Under the pieces are notes generated by a model that did no database searches, was not told the DNA's origin, and saw only the letters and a program-made list of their open reading frames with translations. From assembly GCA_002898955.1 (NCBI GenBank), contig BEIP01000063.1:1-7245 (forward strand): a DNA stretch of 7,245 nucleotides, read 5' to 3'. Of the stretch, positions 1-5,329 are shown piece after piece. Origin of the DNA: a bacterium HR39. Its GTDB lineage: Bacteria; Pseudomonadota; Alphaproteobacteria; Geminicoccales; Geminicoccaceae. Within the stretch, counting starts at the first letter, position 1, and the number at the start of each line of letters is the position of its first letter. The translations under genes were made by a program, and so were the position numbers.

Positions 1-2
1 TG

Positions 3-92
3 CTGGAGCGGCTCGCCGCGGAGCTCGCGCCGGAACGCCGCATCGTCGCCTCCCTGCGCCTGCGGCCGGAGGCGTTCGCCGTGAGCGCGTGA
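3..92 (+). CDS. 3' end of an unrecognised upstream gene (partial)
   Basis: An open frame enters from the left edge and ends at TGA 90-92, giving 29 residues beginning LERLAAELAPERR and ending AFAVSA. Of the three plus frames at the window edge this one has the codon use expected of a real gene here, with G or C at nearly every third position. The pattern, an amphipathic helix followed by a short strand (RIVASLRL), would suit the C-terminal end of an alpha/beta domain such as a methyltransferase, but that is only an impression and no family can be assigned. It lies in the same direction as the HNH nuclease gene, 89 bp before its preferred start, so co-transcription is possible. Confidence 0.55.
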   Translation: MERLAAELAPERRIVASLRLRPEAFAVSA

Positions 93-181
93 GAGCCGCC
101 CCCGCCGCGGACCGGAGGGCCTGGATGGCCGGGCACATATCCGGTTATGCGTCGAGGCGTGGGCACGGCGGGACACGGCCG

Positions 182-1105
182 GTGGCGAAGGGCGTCTTCA
201 CCCACAAGCCGCTCTCGCGCTACGACGACGTGCCGTGGGAGCACTATCACTTCCCGCGCACCTATCTGCGCACGGTCGAGCGCATCGTCGGCGATCTCGT
301 GGTCTACTACGAGCCGGGACGCCTCGGCCTCGGCGACGCCCGCGGCGGTCGCGAGGCCTATGTGGCGGTGGCGCGGGTGGTGGACGTCGTCCCCGATCCC
401 GAGCGCGCCGATCACTTCTACGGGCGGATCGAGCCGGGAAGCTATCTCGAGTTCGTCCAGCCGGTGCCCTTCCGCATCGGCGGGCGCTGCCTCGAGCGGC
501 GGCTCGAGAAGCGCGAGGGAACCGTGAACAGGGGCGCTTTCGGCCGGGCGGTACGGCTGCTCGAGGAGGACGAGTTCGAGGCCATCTGCCGGCTCGGCTT
601 CGGTGGTCTTCCGCCGCAGGTCGTCGAGGCCGCACGGGCGGCGGAGGTCGACGCACCGGGTCTCGCCGAAGCGCCGGTCCCCTTCGAGGTGGAGCGTCCG
701 ATCACCGAGCTGCTCGCCCACCGGCCGCTGCGCGATCGCGCCTTCGCCGATCGGGTGGTGGCGGCCTACGAGGGGCGCTGTGCGATCACGGGGATCGCGC
801 TGCGCAACGGCCGCGGACGGCCCGAGGTGGAGGCCGCCCACATCCGCCCGGTGGCGGCCGGCGGGCCCGACACGGTACGCAACGGCCTCGCCCTCTCCCG
901 CACCGTGCACTGGATGTTCGACCGCGGCCTGATCACGCTGGACGACGACTTCCGGCTGGTCCTGTCGCGGCGGGCGGAGCTGCCGGAGGAACTGCGCGGG
1001 CTGCTGGTGCCGGACCGACCGGTACGCCTGCCGGGACATCCCGCCGATCGGCCCCATCCGGCCTTCCTCGCCTGGCACCGCGAGCACGTCTTCCTCGGGA
1101 GCTGA
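182..1105 (+). CDS. HNH endonuclease with EVE/PUA-like N-terminal domain
   Basis: Predicted metal-dependent DNA nuclease, 307 aa. The C-terminal half is an HNH domain of the HNH_2 type: C200 in GRCAITG, the catalytic-type His H220 in EAAHIRP, N234 in VRNGLALS and H243 in TVHWMFDRG, spaced as in the family. The N-terminal half (about 1-100) has GDLVVYYEP at 37-45, VARVVDVVPDP at 63-73 and a GSYLEF segment at 86-91. This recalls the G-D-x-V-x-x-Y ... V-x-x-V-x-P-D-P pattern of EVE/PUA-fold modified-base readers; that link is inference. GTG 182 (VAKGVF) is chosen because relatives, as I recall them, begin at this point. An in-frame ATG at 125 has a better Shine-Dalgarno (GGAGGG at 114-119) and would add 19 residues (MAGHISGYASRRGHGGTRP) of no family character. 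No methyltransferase is adjacent, so an orphan modification-dependent (type IV-like) restriction role is possible. The nuclease call is firm; the biological role is not. Confidence 0.9.
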   Translation: MAKGVFTHKPLSRYDDVPWEHYHFPRTYLRTVERIVGDLVVYYEPGRLGLGDARGGREAYVAVARVVDVVPDPERADHFYGRIEPGSYLEFVQPVPFRIGGRCLERRLEKREGTVNRGAFGRAVRLLEEDEFEAICRLGFGGLPPQVVEAARAAEVDAPGLAEAPVPFEVERPITELLAHRPLRDRAFADRVVAAYEGRCAITGIALRNGRGRPEVEAAHIRPVAAGGPDTVRNGLALSRTVHWMFDRGLITLDDDFRLVLSRRAELPEELRGLLVPDRPVRLPGHPADRPHPAFLAWHREHVFLGS

Positions 1106-1534
1106 GCGGCGATACCGCCGGGACGACCCCTCCTCCCGGTGTCCGCACGGCCGTCCTGCGGGGATCGCCACCGGCGGACCGCTCCGGACCCGCGGGCCGG
1201 CGGAGCGCTTCGCACGCATTCGGCACGCGGACCCGCACGGCCGTCGGCCGACGCCACATTCCGGACATCCTGCGCCTGCGCCGCACGGGCCGCCCGCGGC
1301 GGACGGCCGCCCCGGCACACCGGCAGCCCGCACCCGAAAGGTCCCGGGCCCCTCCGTCGCCGGTCGACCTCCGCGTCCTTCCGCGCGCCCGCCCGAAGGG
1401 GCCGTGTCCGGCTCCCGGGGCTCCCGGCGCTTTCGGCGCACGGCGCTCCGCAGATCTCCGGACGCGGCAGGAGGCGGGCAGCTCTTCTTCGCGCGCCGGA
1501 CGGCTGGGCGGACGTCCGGCGCGCGGCTCGAGGG

Positions 1535-1614
1535 CCGCTGCGGACGGAAGCCCTCAGCACCGGGAACCCCACCTCCGCCGCCCGTCGCCACGGGCCCGCT
1601 GCGCACGGAAGCCC
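1535..1614 (+). repeat. Imperfect tandem pair of a 19-bp motif, 61-bp period
   Basis: The motif CCGCTGCGNACGGAAGCCC occurs at 1535-1553 (N = G) and 1596-1614 (N = C), 18 of 19 identical. Both copies are preceded by GGG, with one extra C in the second copy. The intervening 42 bp do not repeat clearly and no third copy is seen 61 bp to either side. At this base composition a chance match is conceivable, so the call is cautious. No function is suggested by the neighbourhood. Confidence 0.35.
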
Positions 1615-2131
1615 CCGTCCGGGGCCACCCGATGGGGCACCCCGTCCGGCCACCGCGGGCTCGCAGACCCGGATGGGAGAGTCCTCACGCCGTCCTCCAC
1701 GACCCGGCTGTCGCGCGCCGGGACTCCCCTCCCGGCCGTGAGCCGCAGCCGGCCCGGTCGGACCGCCGCGCCTGCGGCGCGCATCGCGCAGCCCGGCTCG
1801 TCGCCCGCTCGCTCCGATCGCGCCGGTCGCAACCGGGAGCCCTCGGGCGGACGCCGGCGGCGGACGCGGGGGCCTCCGGCGCTGCCGACGTAACCCGTGC
1901 CGCGGAAGCCGAGGCGTGGGTAGAGCAGCGGTCGCACGTGCGGGCGACGGTTGGGCCCGGATGGGCCCCGCAGCCCGGGGTCCGCGGACACGCCGGTTCC
2001 GGCGCGCTCCACCCGTCGGGTCGCGGAGGTGCATACCCCGGGTCGGTCCCCGTCCGACCCGAACGGCAGGTGCGGGACCGCCGAGGGAGAAGCGAAGGCG
2101 CTCCTCACCCGTTCCCGCACGCCCTGCGGCC

Positions 2132-2149
2132 CGGCCCCGCGCGGGGCCG
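2132..2149. repeat. Perfect 18-bp GC-only palindrome
   Basis: CGGCCCCGC followed directly by its reverse complement GCGGGGCCG. It lies about 235 bp beyond the stop of the HPt gene, in the gap between convergent transcripts. As RNA it could fold into a 7-bp stem with a 4-nt GCGC loop from either strand. There is no T-run on either side, so it is not a classical intrinsic terminator. A Rho-dependent pause site, a protein-binding site or chance are all open. Confidence 0.4.
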
Positions 2150-2282
2150 TGGCGGAGGCGGGCGCGCCCGTCGGGCCGCGGATGTCGGCAGCGGCATGCC
2201 GGTCCTCGCCGCCCCTTCCTTCCTCACCGCGACGCCGGGGATCCCGGCCGCCCCGCAGCGGGCCGTCCGGCGCAGCCGCGAC

Positions 2283-2303
2283 GTGCCGCGTCCTCCGCGG
2301 CAC
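2283..2303 (-). terminator. Possible terminator-like hairpin downstream of the phosphorelay operon
   Basis: An 8-bp perfect stem, GTGCCGCG (2283-2290) and CGCGGCAC (2296-2303), with a 5-nt loop. On the minus strand it lies about 80 nt after the stop of the HPt gene (2385), the last gene of the operon, which is a reasonable place for transcription to end or for a 3' end to be protected. There is no U-tract on the minus strand, where GTCGCGG follows, so termination by this element alone is doubtful. It is the strongest stem-loop in the gene-free stretch apart from the 18-bp palindrome. Confidence 0.3.
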
Positions 2304-2384
2304 ACCCTTCCGTCACGGCGGGTGAGACCGGCCGGCCACACGCGCACCCGCCGGCTCCGGTCCGTCACGCGCTCGGTCGGGCCC

Positions 2385-2711
2385 TCATCCCGCCGGAGCC
2401 GGCGCACGGGCCCGCACCGCCTCGAAGGCGTTCCGTACGGCCTCCACATCACCCCCGCCGGCCTCCACCTCGCGCAGCACGGCCTCGAGGGCGGCCGCGG
2501 CCCGTCCCAGCTCGGGATGGCCGAAACTCCCCGCGCCACCGGCGAGCTCGTGGGCGATGCGGCGGGCCGCGCGCACCGTCTCGCCGTCCGCTCCGGCCGC
2601 GATCCGCGCGACGAGCTCTCCGAGCTCCGCGATGCGGCCCGCGGAACGTTCGACGAAGCGTCGCCGCAGCTCATCCAGCGCGGCACGCAGCCGCTCGGTC
2701 CCGGTCTCCAT
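2385..2711 (-). CDS. Single-domain HPt (histidine phosphotransfer) protein
   Basis: A 108-aa all-helical protein. The core RRIAHELAGGAGSFGHPELG fits the HPt signature (A-H-x-L-K-G-x-x-x-x-F-G ... L), with H54 as the expected phospho-accepting His and a following LE helix (AAAALEAVL, 71-79). The usual Lys after the His-x-Leu is Ala-Gly here (HELAGGAG). The family shuttles phosphoryl groups between receiver domains. The ATG at 2711 is supported by a strong Shine-Dalgarno, GGGAGG about 7 nt upstream, lying inside the preceding response-regulator gene. The two genes overlap by 41 nt in different frames. It is the last gene of the operon and its likely partners are the receiver domains encoded just upstream. 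Cytoplasmic: no signal peptide or membrane segment. Confidence 0.88.
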   Translation of the reverse strand: METGTERLRAALDELRRRFVERSAGRIAELGELVARIAAGADGETVRAARRIAHELAGGAGSFGHPELGRAAAALEAVLREVEAGGGDVEAVRNAFEAVRARAPAPAG

Positions 2712-3087
2712 TCCACATCCTCCCGATGGTCTCCGGCAGTTCCAGCGGATCGAAGGGCTTGGCGATCACCCCGAGCACCCCGAGCCCGGCGTAGAGGTCG
2801 AGATCGGCCGGGCCGACGCGTGCGGTGAGGAGAATCACGGGGATGCGGGCCGTTCGCGGATCCGCGAGCAGGCGCCGGCGCACCTCGACCCCGTCCATGC
2901 CCGGCATCATGACGTCCAGGAGCAGCAGGTCCGGCGGATCCCGCGCCGCCTCCGCCAGAGCCTCCGCGCCGCAGGCGCAGGTGCGCACCCGCACGCCCGC
3001 GAGCTCGGCGAGGGTCAGGGCGACGAGGGCGCGCATGTCGGGATCGTCGTCCACGAACAGCACGTCGGCCGGAAGCGTGGCGCTCAT
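2671..3087 (-). CDS. Single-domain CheY-like response regulator
   Basis: 138 aa, essentially one receiver domain. All key residues are present: the acidic pocket D13-D14 in LFVDDDPDMR, the phospho-acceptor D58 in LLLLDVMMPGMDG, the switch Thr T88 in ILLTAR and the invariant Lys K110 in VIAKPFDP. There is no DNA-binding or enzymatic output domain; about 11 residues follow the domain (DRDRAAACRAG) in the part that overlaps the HPt gene. The ATG at 3087 overlaps the TGA of the histidine-kinase-like gene (ATGA), so translation is probably coupled; a GAGGGA about 10 nt upstream may also serve as a ribosome site. A stand-alone receiver beside a stand-alone HPt suggests an intermediate in a multistep phosphorelay, or an output that acts by protein-protein contact. 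Confidence 0.93.
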   Translation of the reverse strand: MSATLPADVLFVDDDPDMRALVALTLAELAGVRVRTCACGAEALAEAARDPPDLLLLDVMMPGMDGVEVRRRLLADPRTARIPVILLTARVGPADLDLYAGLGVLGVIAKPFDPLELPETIGRMWNGDRDRAAACRAG

Positions 3088-4550
3088 GGGCGGGACTTCC
3101 CTCGGGCGACCAGAGGCGAGAGGTCGAGGACGACGGCGACGGCGTCCTCCTCCGCCGGTTGCACGTGCAGGGCGAGCCCGAGCAGGCGGGCGTAGCCGCG
3201 GGCGATGGCGAGATCGAGCTCGGCGCCGCAGAGCGCGATGTGCAGCGGCGGCCCGTCGGTCGCCGGGGACGGGTCCGGTGCGCAGCCCGGCGACGCGCTC
3301 CGGGCGGCCGGAAGCGCGAGCCGCAGCCGCGGCGGTTCGCACAGCAGCTGCACCTCCAGCCCGGCCCCGGGAAGCGCCGCCCGCACGCCATGGCCCACCA
3401 GCCGGTCGAACAGGCGCACGAGCCGCCGCTTCTGCGCGCGGGCCGGCAGCGACGGCGGAGCGGCGAGCTCCAGGAAGACGGCGCGCCCCTCGGCTTCCGA
3501 CCGGCGCCCCGCCACGGCCTCGCGCAGGAGTCCGGCCAGGTCCACCGGCTCCACCCCCTCCGCATCCCCCTCGACGGCGGACTGCAGGTCGAGGAGGTCC
3601 GTCACCAGGGCTTCGAGGCGGGCCGCGTTGCGTCCCGCCATGTCCAGCAGCTCCCGGATGCGCGGCGGCAGGTCGTGGGCGTCCGCCAGCCCGGCTAGGG
3701 AGAGCGCGCCGCGGATGGCCGCGAGCGGCGTGCGCACCTCGTGGGCGAGGGCCGCGGCGAAGGCCTCGCGCAGCTCCGCCGGAGCCGGCACGGCCGGCAC
3801 GACGTGCACCGCTCCGTGCGGCCCGCCGCTGCGGGAGCCGGCGTGGACCTCGACGAGGAAGGCCCGTCCCGCGCCGTCGACGATCTGCAGGGTGAGCGGG
3901 GCGCCCGAGCGGGCCCGCCGGATGGCGGCGAGCAGGCGCCGGCGTTCGGCGCGGGGCAGACGGCGCAGGAGGTGTCGGGCCGGCAGCAGGGAGGGCAGCC
4001 CGACCAGCGCGGCGAGCCCTTCGGGCAGGTGGACGTCCCGGCCATCGGCCCGCCAGGGACCGCCTGCCGGCTCCCGCTCCAGTTCGCGCAGGCGTGCACG
4101 GATGCGGACGCTCTCGCGGGCGTTCCACAGCGCCCGGACCAGGAGCCCGCCGTTCGCCCCGCGCTTGGGCAGGAAGTCGGCGGCACCCCGGGCGACGGCC
4201 AGGTGGGCCAGCTCCAGCGCCGCCCCCTCCAGCCCGGTCAGCACCACCACCGCCGCCTGCGGTGCGGCCTGCAGCACCGCTTCCACCACCGGCAGCCCCT
4301 GCGCATCCGGCAGCACCAGATCCACCAGCACCACGTCGAAGGCGTCCCTCGCCAGACGCGCGAGGGCCGCCGCGATGGTCCCCGCGCACTCCGCCTCCAC
4401 CCGCGGCTCGCGCGCGAGCCAGCCGAGCACCCGACCGGCGTCCGCCGCATCGTCCTCCACCAGCAGGACCCGCAGCGGCCGCTCCAGCGTCGCCGGAAGC
4501 CAGGACGCGGCCGGTGCGGGGAGGCGGGAGGTGGAGGTGCGCACCGCCAT
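3084..4550 (-). CDS. Hybrid REC-PAS-like-HisKA protein with a degenerate ATPase domain
   Basis: 488 aa, cytoplasmic, no membrane segments. Residues about 25-145 form a receiver domain: E32-D33-D34 acidic pocket, phospho-acceptor D77 (LVDLVLPD), T105 (VLTG), K129 (FLPKR). Residues about 170-255 look like a PAS fold (LAALVGLPSLLP ... DGAGRAFLVEVHA). The HisKA dimerisation domain follows, with a canonical H box, AALAHEVRTPLAAIRG, phospho-accepting H270. The remaining 150 or so residues lie where the HATPase_c domain should be. The N box, aligned through RLVRLFDRLVGHGVRAA (376-392), has R383 and H387 in place of the two Asn, no D-x-G-x-G is visible, and the G2 position reads ELDLAIARGYARLLG. It may therefore be a pseudokinase or phosphotransfer scaffold. 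The start ATG 4550 lies 4 nt after the previous stop with a weak ribosome site; longer starts would run into that gene. Confidence 0.88.
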   Translation of the reverse strand: MAVRTSTSRLPAPAASWLPATLERPLRVLLVEDDAADAGRVLGWLAREPRVEAECAGTIAAALARLARDAFDVVLVDLVLPDAQGLPVVEAVLQAAPQAAVVVLTGLEGAALELAHLAVARGAADFLPKRGANGGLLVRALWNARESVRIRARLRELEREPAGGPWRADGRDVHLPEGLAALVGLPSLLPARHLLRRLPRAERRRLLAAIRRARSGAPLTLQIVDGAGRAFLVEVHAGSRSGGPHGAVHVVPAVPAPAELREAFAAALAHEVRTPLAAIRGALSLAGLADAHDLPPRIRELLDMAGRNAARLEALVTDLLDLQSAVEGDAEGVEPVDLAGLLREAVAGRRSEAEGRAVFLELAAPPSLPARAQKRRLVRLFDRLVGHGVRAALPGAGLEVQLLCEPPRLRLALPAARSASPGCAPDPSPATDGPPLHIALCGAELDLAIARGYARLLGLALHVQPAEEDAVAVVLDLSPLVARGKSRP

Positions 4551-4554
4551 GGCT

Positions 4555-4959
4555 TCAGCCCGCCACCGCGAGGACCAGCAGCAGCACGCCGAGGCCGGCA
4601 CCGGCGAGGACGGCGGCCAGCGGAAGCGGCGCACCCGCTTCCGGGAGCGGCTCGGCGACCGGTACGGCTCCATCCGTCACCGCGACCGGCGCCGGGCGGG
4701 GCGCGGCGCGGGCCGGGAGCGGCAGGCGGTGGCGGGGCCGCAGGCGCACCCGCTCGAACAGCACGCAGGCCGCCACCCGGTCCTCGCCCCGCTCGCGCAT
4801 CTCCCGCACCACCCGCACGCCGGCGAATTCCGGCCGGGAGAGGAGCCGCAGGGCCGTCCCGCGGGCCTCGGCCGGGTCGTGGCTCGCCGCCACGATGGCC
4901 CAGCGCCCGCCGTCCAGCACCTGCACCTCGTAGTGGATCTCCCAGTCGAACAGGGCCAT
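4555..4959 (-). CDS. Conserved-looking tail-anchored small protein, first gene of the phosphorelay operon
   Basis: 134 aa. The N-terminal domain (about 5-72) is compact and mixed alpha/beta: YEVQVLDGGRW, a helix after SHDPAEARGTALRLL, then GVRVVREMRERG and CVLFERVR. I recall similar short domains (a Y-x-V-x-x-x-x-x-G-R-W opening and a VRVV strand) in alphaproteobacterial proteins of unknown function but cannot name a family. A Pro/Ala-rich linker (72-111) leads to one hydrophobic segment at the very C-terminus (LPLAAVLAG to the end, 112-134), so the protein should be tail-anchored with its domain in the cytoplasm. Start ATG 4959 has GGCGGAG about 8 nt upstream; another ATG 11 codons earlier has no family or ribosome-site support. 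It may anchor or modulate the otherwise soluble phosphorelay proteins encoded 4 nt downstream. Confidence 0.8.
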   Translation of the reverse strand: MALFDWEIHYEVQVLDGGRWAIVAASHDPAEARGTALRLLSRPEFAGVRVVREMRERGEDRVAACVLFERVRLRPRHRLPLPARAAPRPAPVAVTDGAVPVAEPLPEAGAPLPLAAVLAGAGLGVLLLVLAVAG

Positions 4960-4999
4960 GGGCCGACTCCGCCGACGCGTCCATGCTGCCACCCCCGGG

Positions 5000-5015
5000 T
5001 TACGCGAACGTTAAC
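5000..5015 (+). promoter_or_regulatory. CtrA-like binding box (TTAC-N7-TTAAC)
   Basis: TTACGCGAACGTTAAC differs by one base from the alphaproteobacterial CtrA consensus TTAA-N7-TTAAC. It is a striking A/T-containing patch in otherwise nearly pure G/C sequence, 40 bp upstream of the first gene of the minus-strand phosphorelay operon and about 110 bp before the riboswitch on the other strand. In alphaproteobacteria CtrA is itself the output of a phosphorelay, so control of these genes by CtrA would make sense. The call assumes the host is an alphaproteobacterium. No convincing sigma-70 -35/-10 pair could be chosen for either divergent transcript. Confidence 0.35.
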
Positions 5016-5123
5016 GCGCCGCGGCCCCACGTCCGTCCGGCCCGCGCCGCACACCCCGTGACGCGGTGGCGGCCGGCCGCAGCGGCGACTCGACCCCGCC
5101 GCCGCCGCGTGGTAGCGGGACGG

Positions 5124-5287
5124 GGGATGGTTCCCCGCGGCGGGACGAAGAGGGAAGCCGGTGCGAGTCCGGCGCTGCCCCCGCAACTGTGAGCGGCGAG
5201 CCCCGGCCCACGCGGCCACTGGAGGCGCCGGACCTCCGGGAAGGCGGGCCGGGGCGGCGACCCGCGAGCCAGGAGACCTGCCATCCC
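5124..5287 (+). promoter_or_regulatory. Cobalamin (adenosylcobalamin-type) riboswitch
   Basis: All main landmarks of the cobalamin aptamer are present in order. The closing stem P1 is GGGATGG (5124-5130) with CCATCCC (5281-5287), and TTCCC (5131-5135) can pair with GGGAA (5152-5156). Then come GCCGGTGCGAGTCCGGC (5157-5173), CTGCCCCCGCAACTGT (5175-5190), CCACTGG (5216-5222) and GGGAAGGCGGGCC (5238-5250). The B12 box GCGAGCCAGGAGACCTGCC lies at 5264-5282. The family binds B12 and usually shuts off expression when B12 is plentiful. It lies 42 nt upstream of the beta-propeller start on the same strand, so it should control that gene and the protease gene after it. Confidence 0.96.
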
Positions 5288-5297
5288 GACGGATCAC

Positions 5298-5323
5298 GGG
5301 GCGGGGTGCCCCCGAAGGAGGAG
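5298..5323 (+). promoter_or_regulatory. Riboswitch expression platform and strong ribosome binding site
   Basis: After the aptamer, GGGGC (5298-5302) and GCCCC (5308-5312) form a short stem with loop GGGGT, immediately followed by a strong Shine-Dalgarno, AAGGAGGAG (5315-5323), 6 nt before the ATG. The loop GGGG (5303-5306) can pair with CCCC at 5201-5204, in the region expected to be aptamer loop L5. This is the L5-L13 kissing contact typical of these riboswitches. No U-run follows the stem, so regulation is more likely at ribosome access than by transcription termination. The pairing is by eye. Confidence 0.6.
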
Positions 5324-5329
5324 AGGAGC

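Larger units (their letters stand above)
1106..2384. other. 1.28 kb gene-free, very GC-rich intergenic stretch
   Basis: No frame on either strand gives a convincing protein. Open frames are long only because stops are rare at this composition, and their translations are Arg/Pro/Ala/Gly-rich with no motif. In the parts I checked (1561-1620 and 1921-2100), A and T are spread over all three codon phases, unlike the flanking genes. The stretch separates the 3' end of the HNH gene from the 3' end of the convergent phosphorelay operon, so both transcripts should end here. Just after the HNH stop there are weak hairpins (CGGCG/CGCCG at 1107-1120 and CCGGGA/TCCCGG around 1118-1139) without a T-run. 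It also holds a two-copy direct repeat and two stronger dyads, listed separately. It could be decayed coding sequence, but I see no recognisable relic. Confidence 0.6.

Noticed and set aside
1884..1943. Minus-strand peptide LLYPRLGFRGTGYVG, resembling the end of a GNAT acetyltransferase
   Set aside because: Only about 15 residues look right; neither flank continues as an acetyltransferase and no acetyl-CoA motif is upstream. Most likely chance, though a decayed relic cannot be ruled out.
1404..2828. A 474-codon plus-strand frame through the gene-free stretch
   Set aside because: Arg/Pro/Gly-rich throughout, no motif, no codon-phase bias in the parts checked, and its end runs antisense into the HPt and response-regulator genes.
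2671..4389. A 572-codon minus-strand frame whose first two thirds overlie the histidine-kinase-like gene
   Set aside because: Only its last 138 codons are real (the response regulator from ATG 3087). The upstream part is a Gly/Ala/Arg-rich shadow in a different frame from the REC-HisKA protein.
4550..4673. Longer start at 4673 for the histidine-kinase-like gene
   Set aside because: It would overlap most of the membrane-anchor part of the preceding gene, and the extra 41 residues are Arg/Ser/Cys-rich without any domain character.
3205..5061. A 618-codon plus-strand frame antisense to the phosphorelay operon
   Set aside because: Composition is Ser/Arg/Ala-rich without domains, and the minus-strand genes beneath it carry complete catalytic motifs and operon-like junctions.
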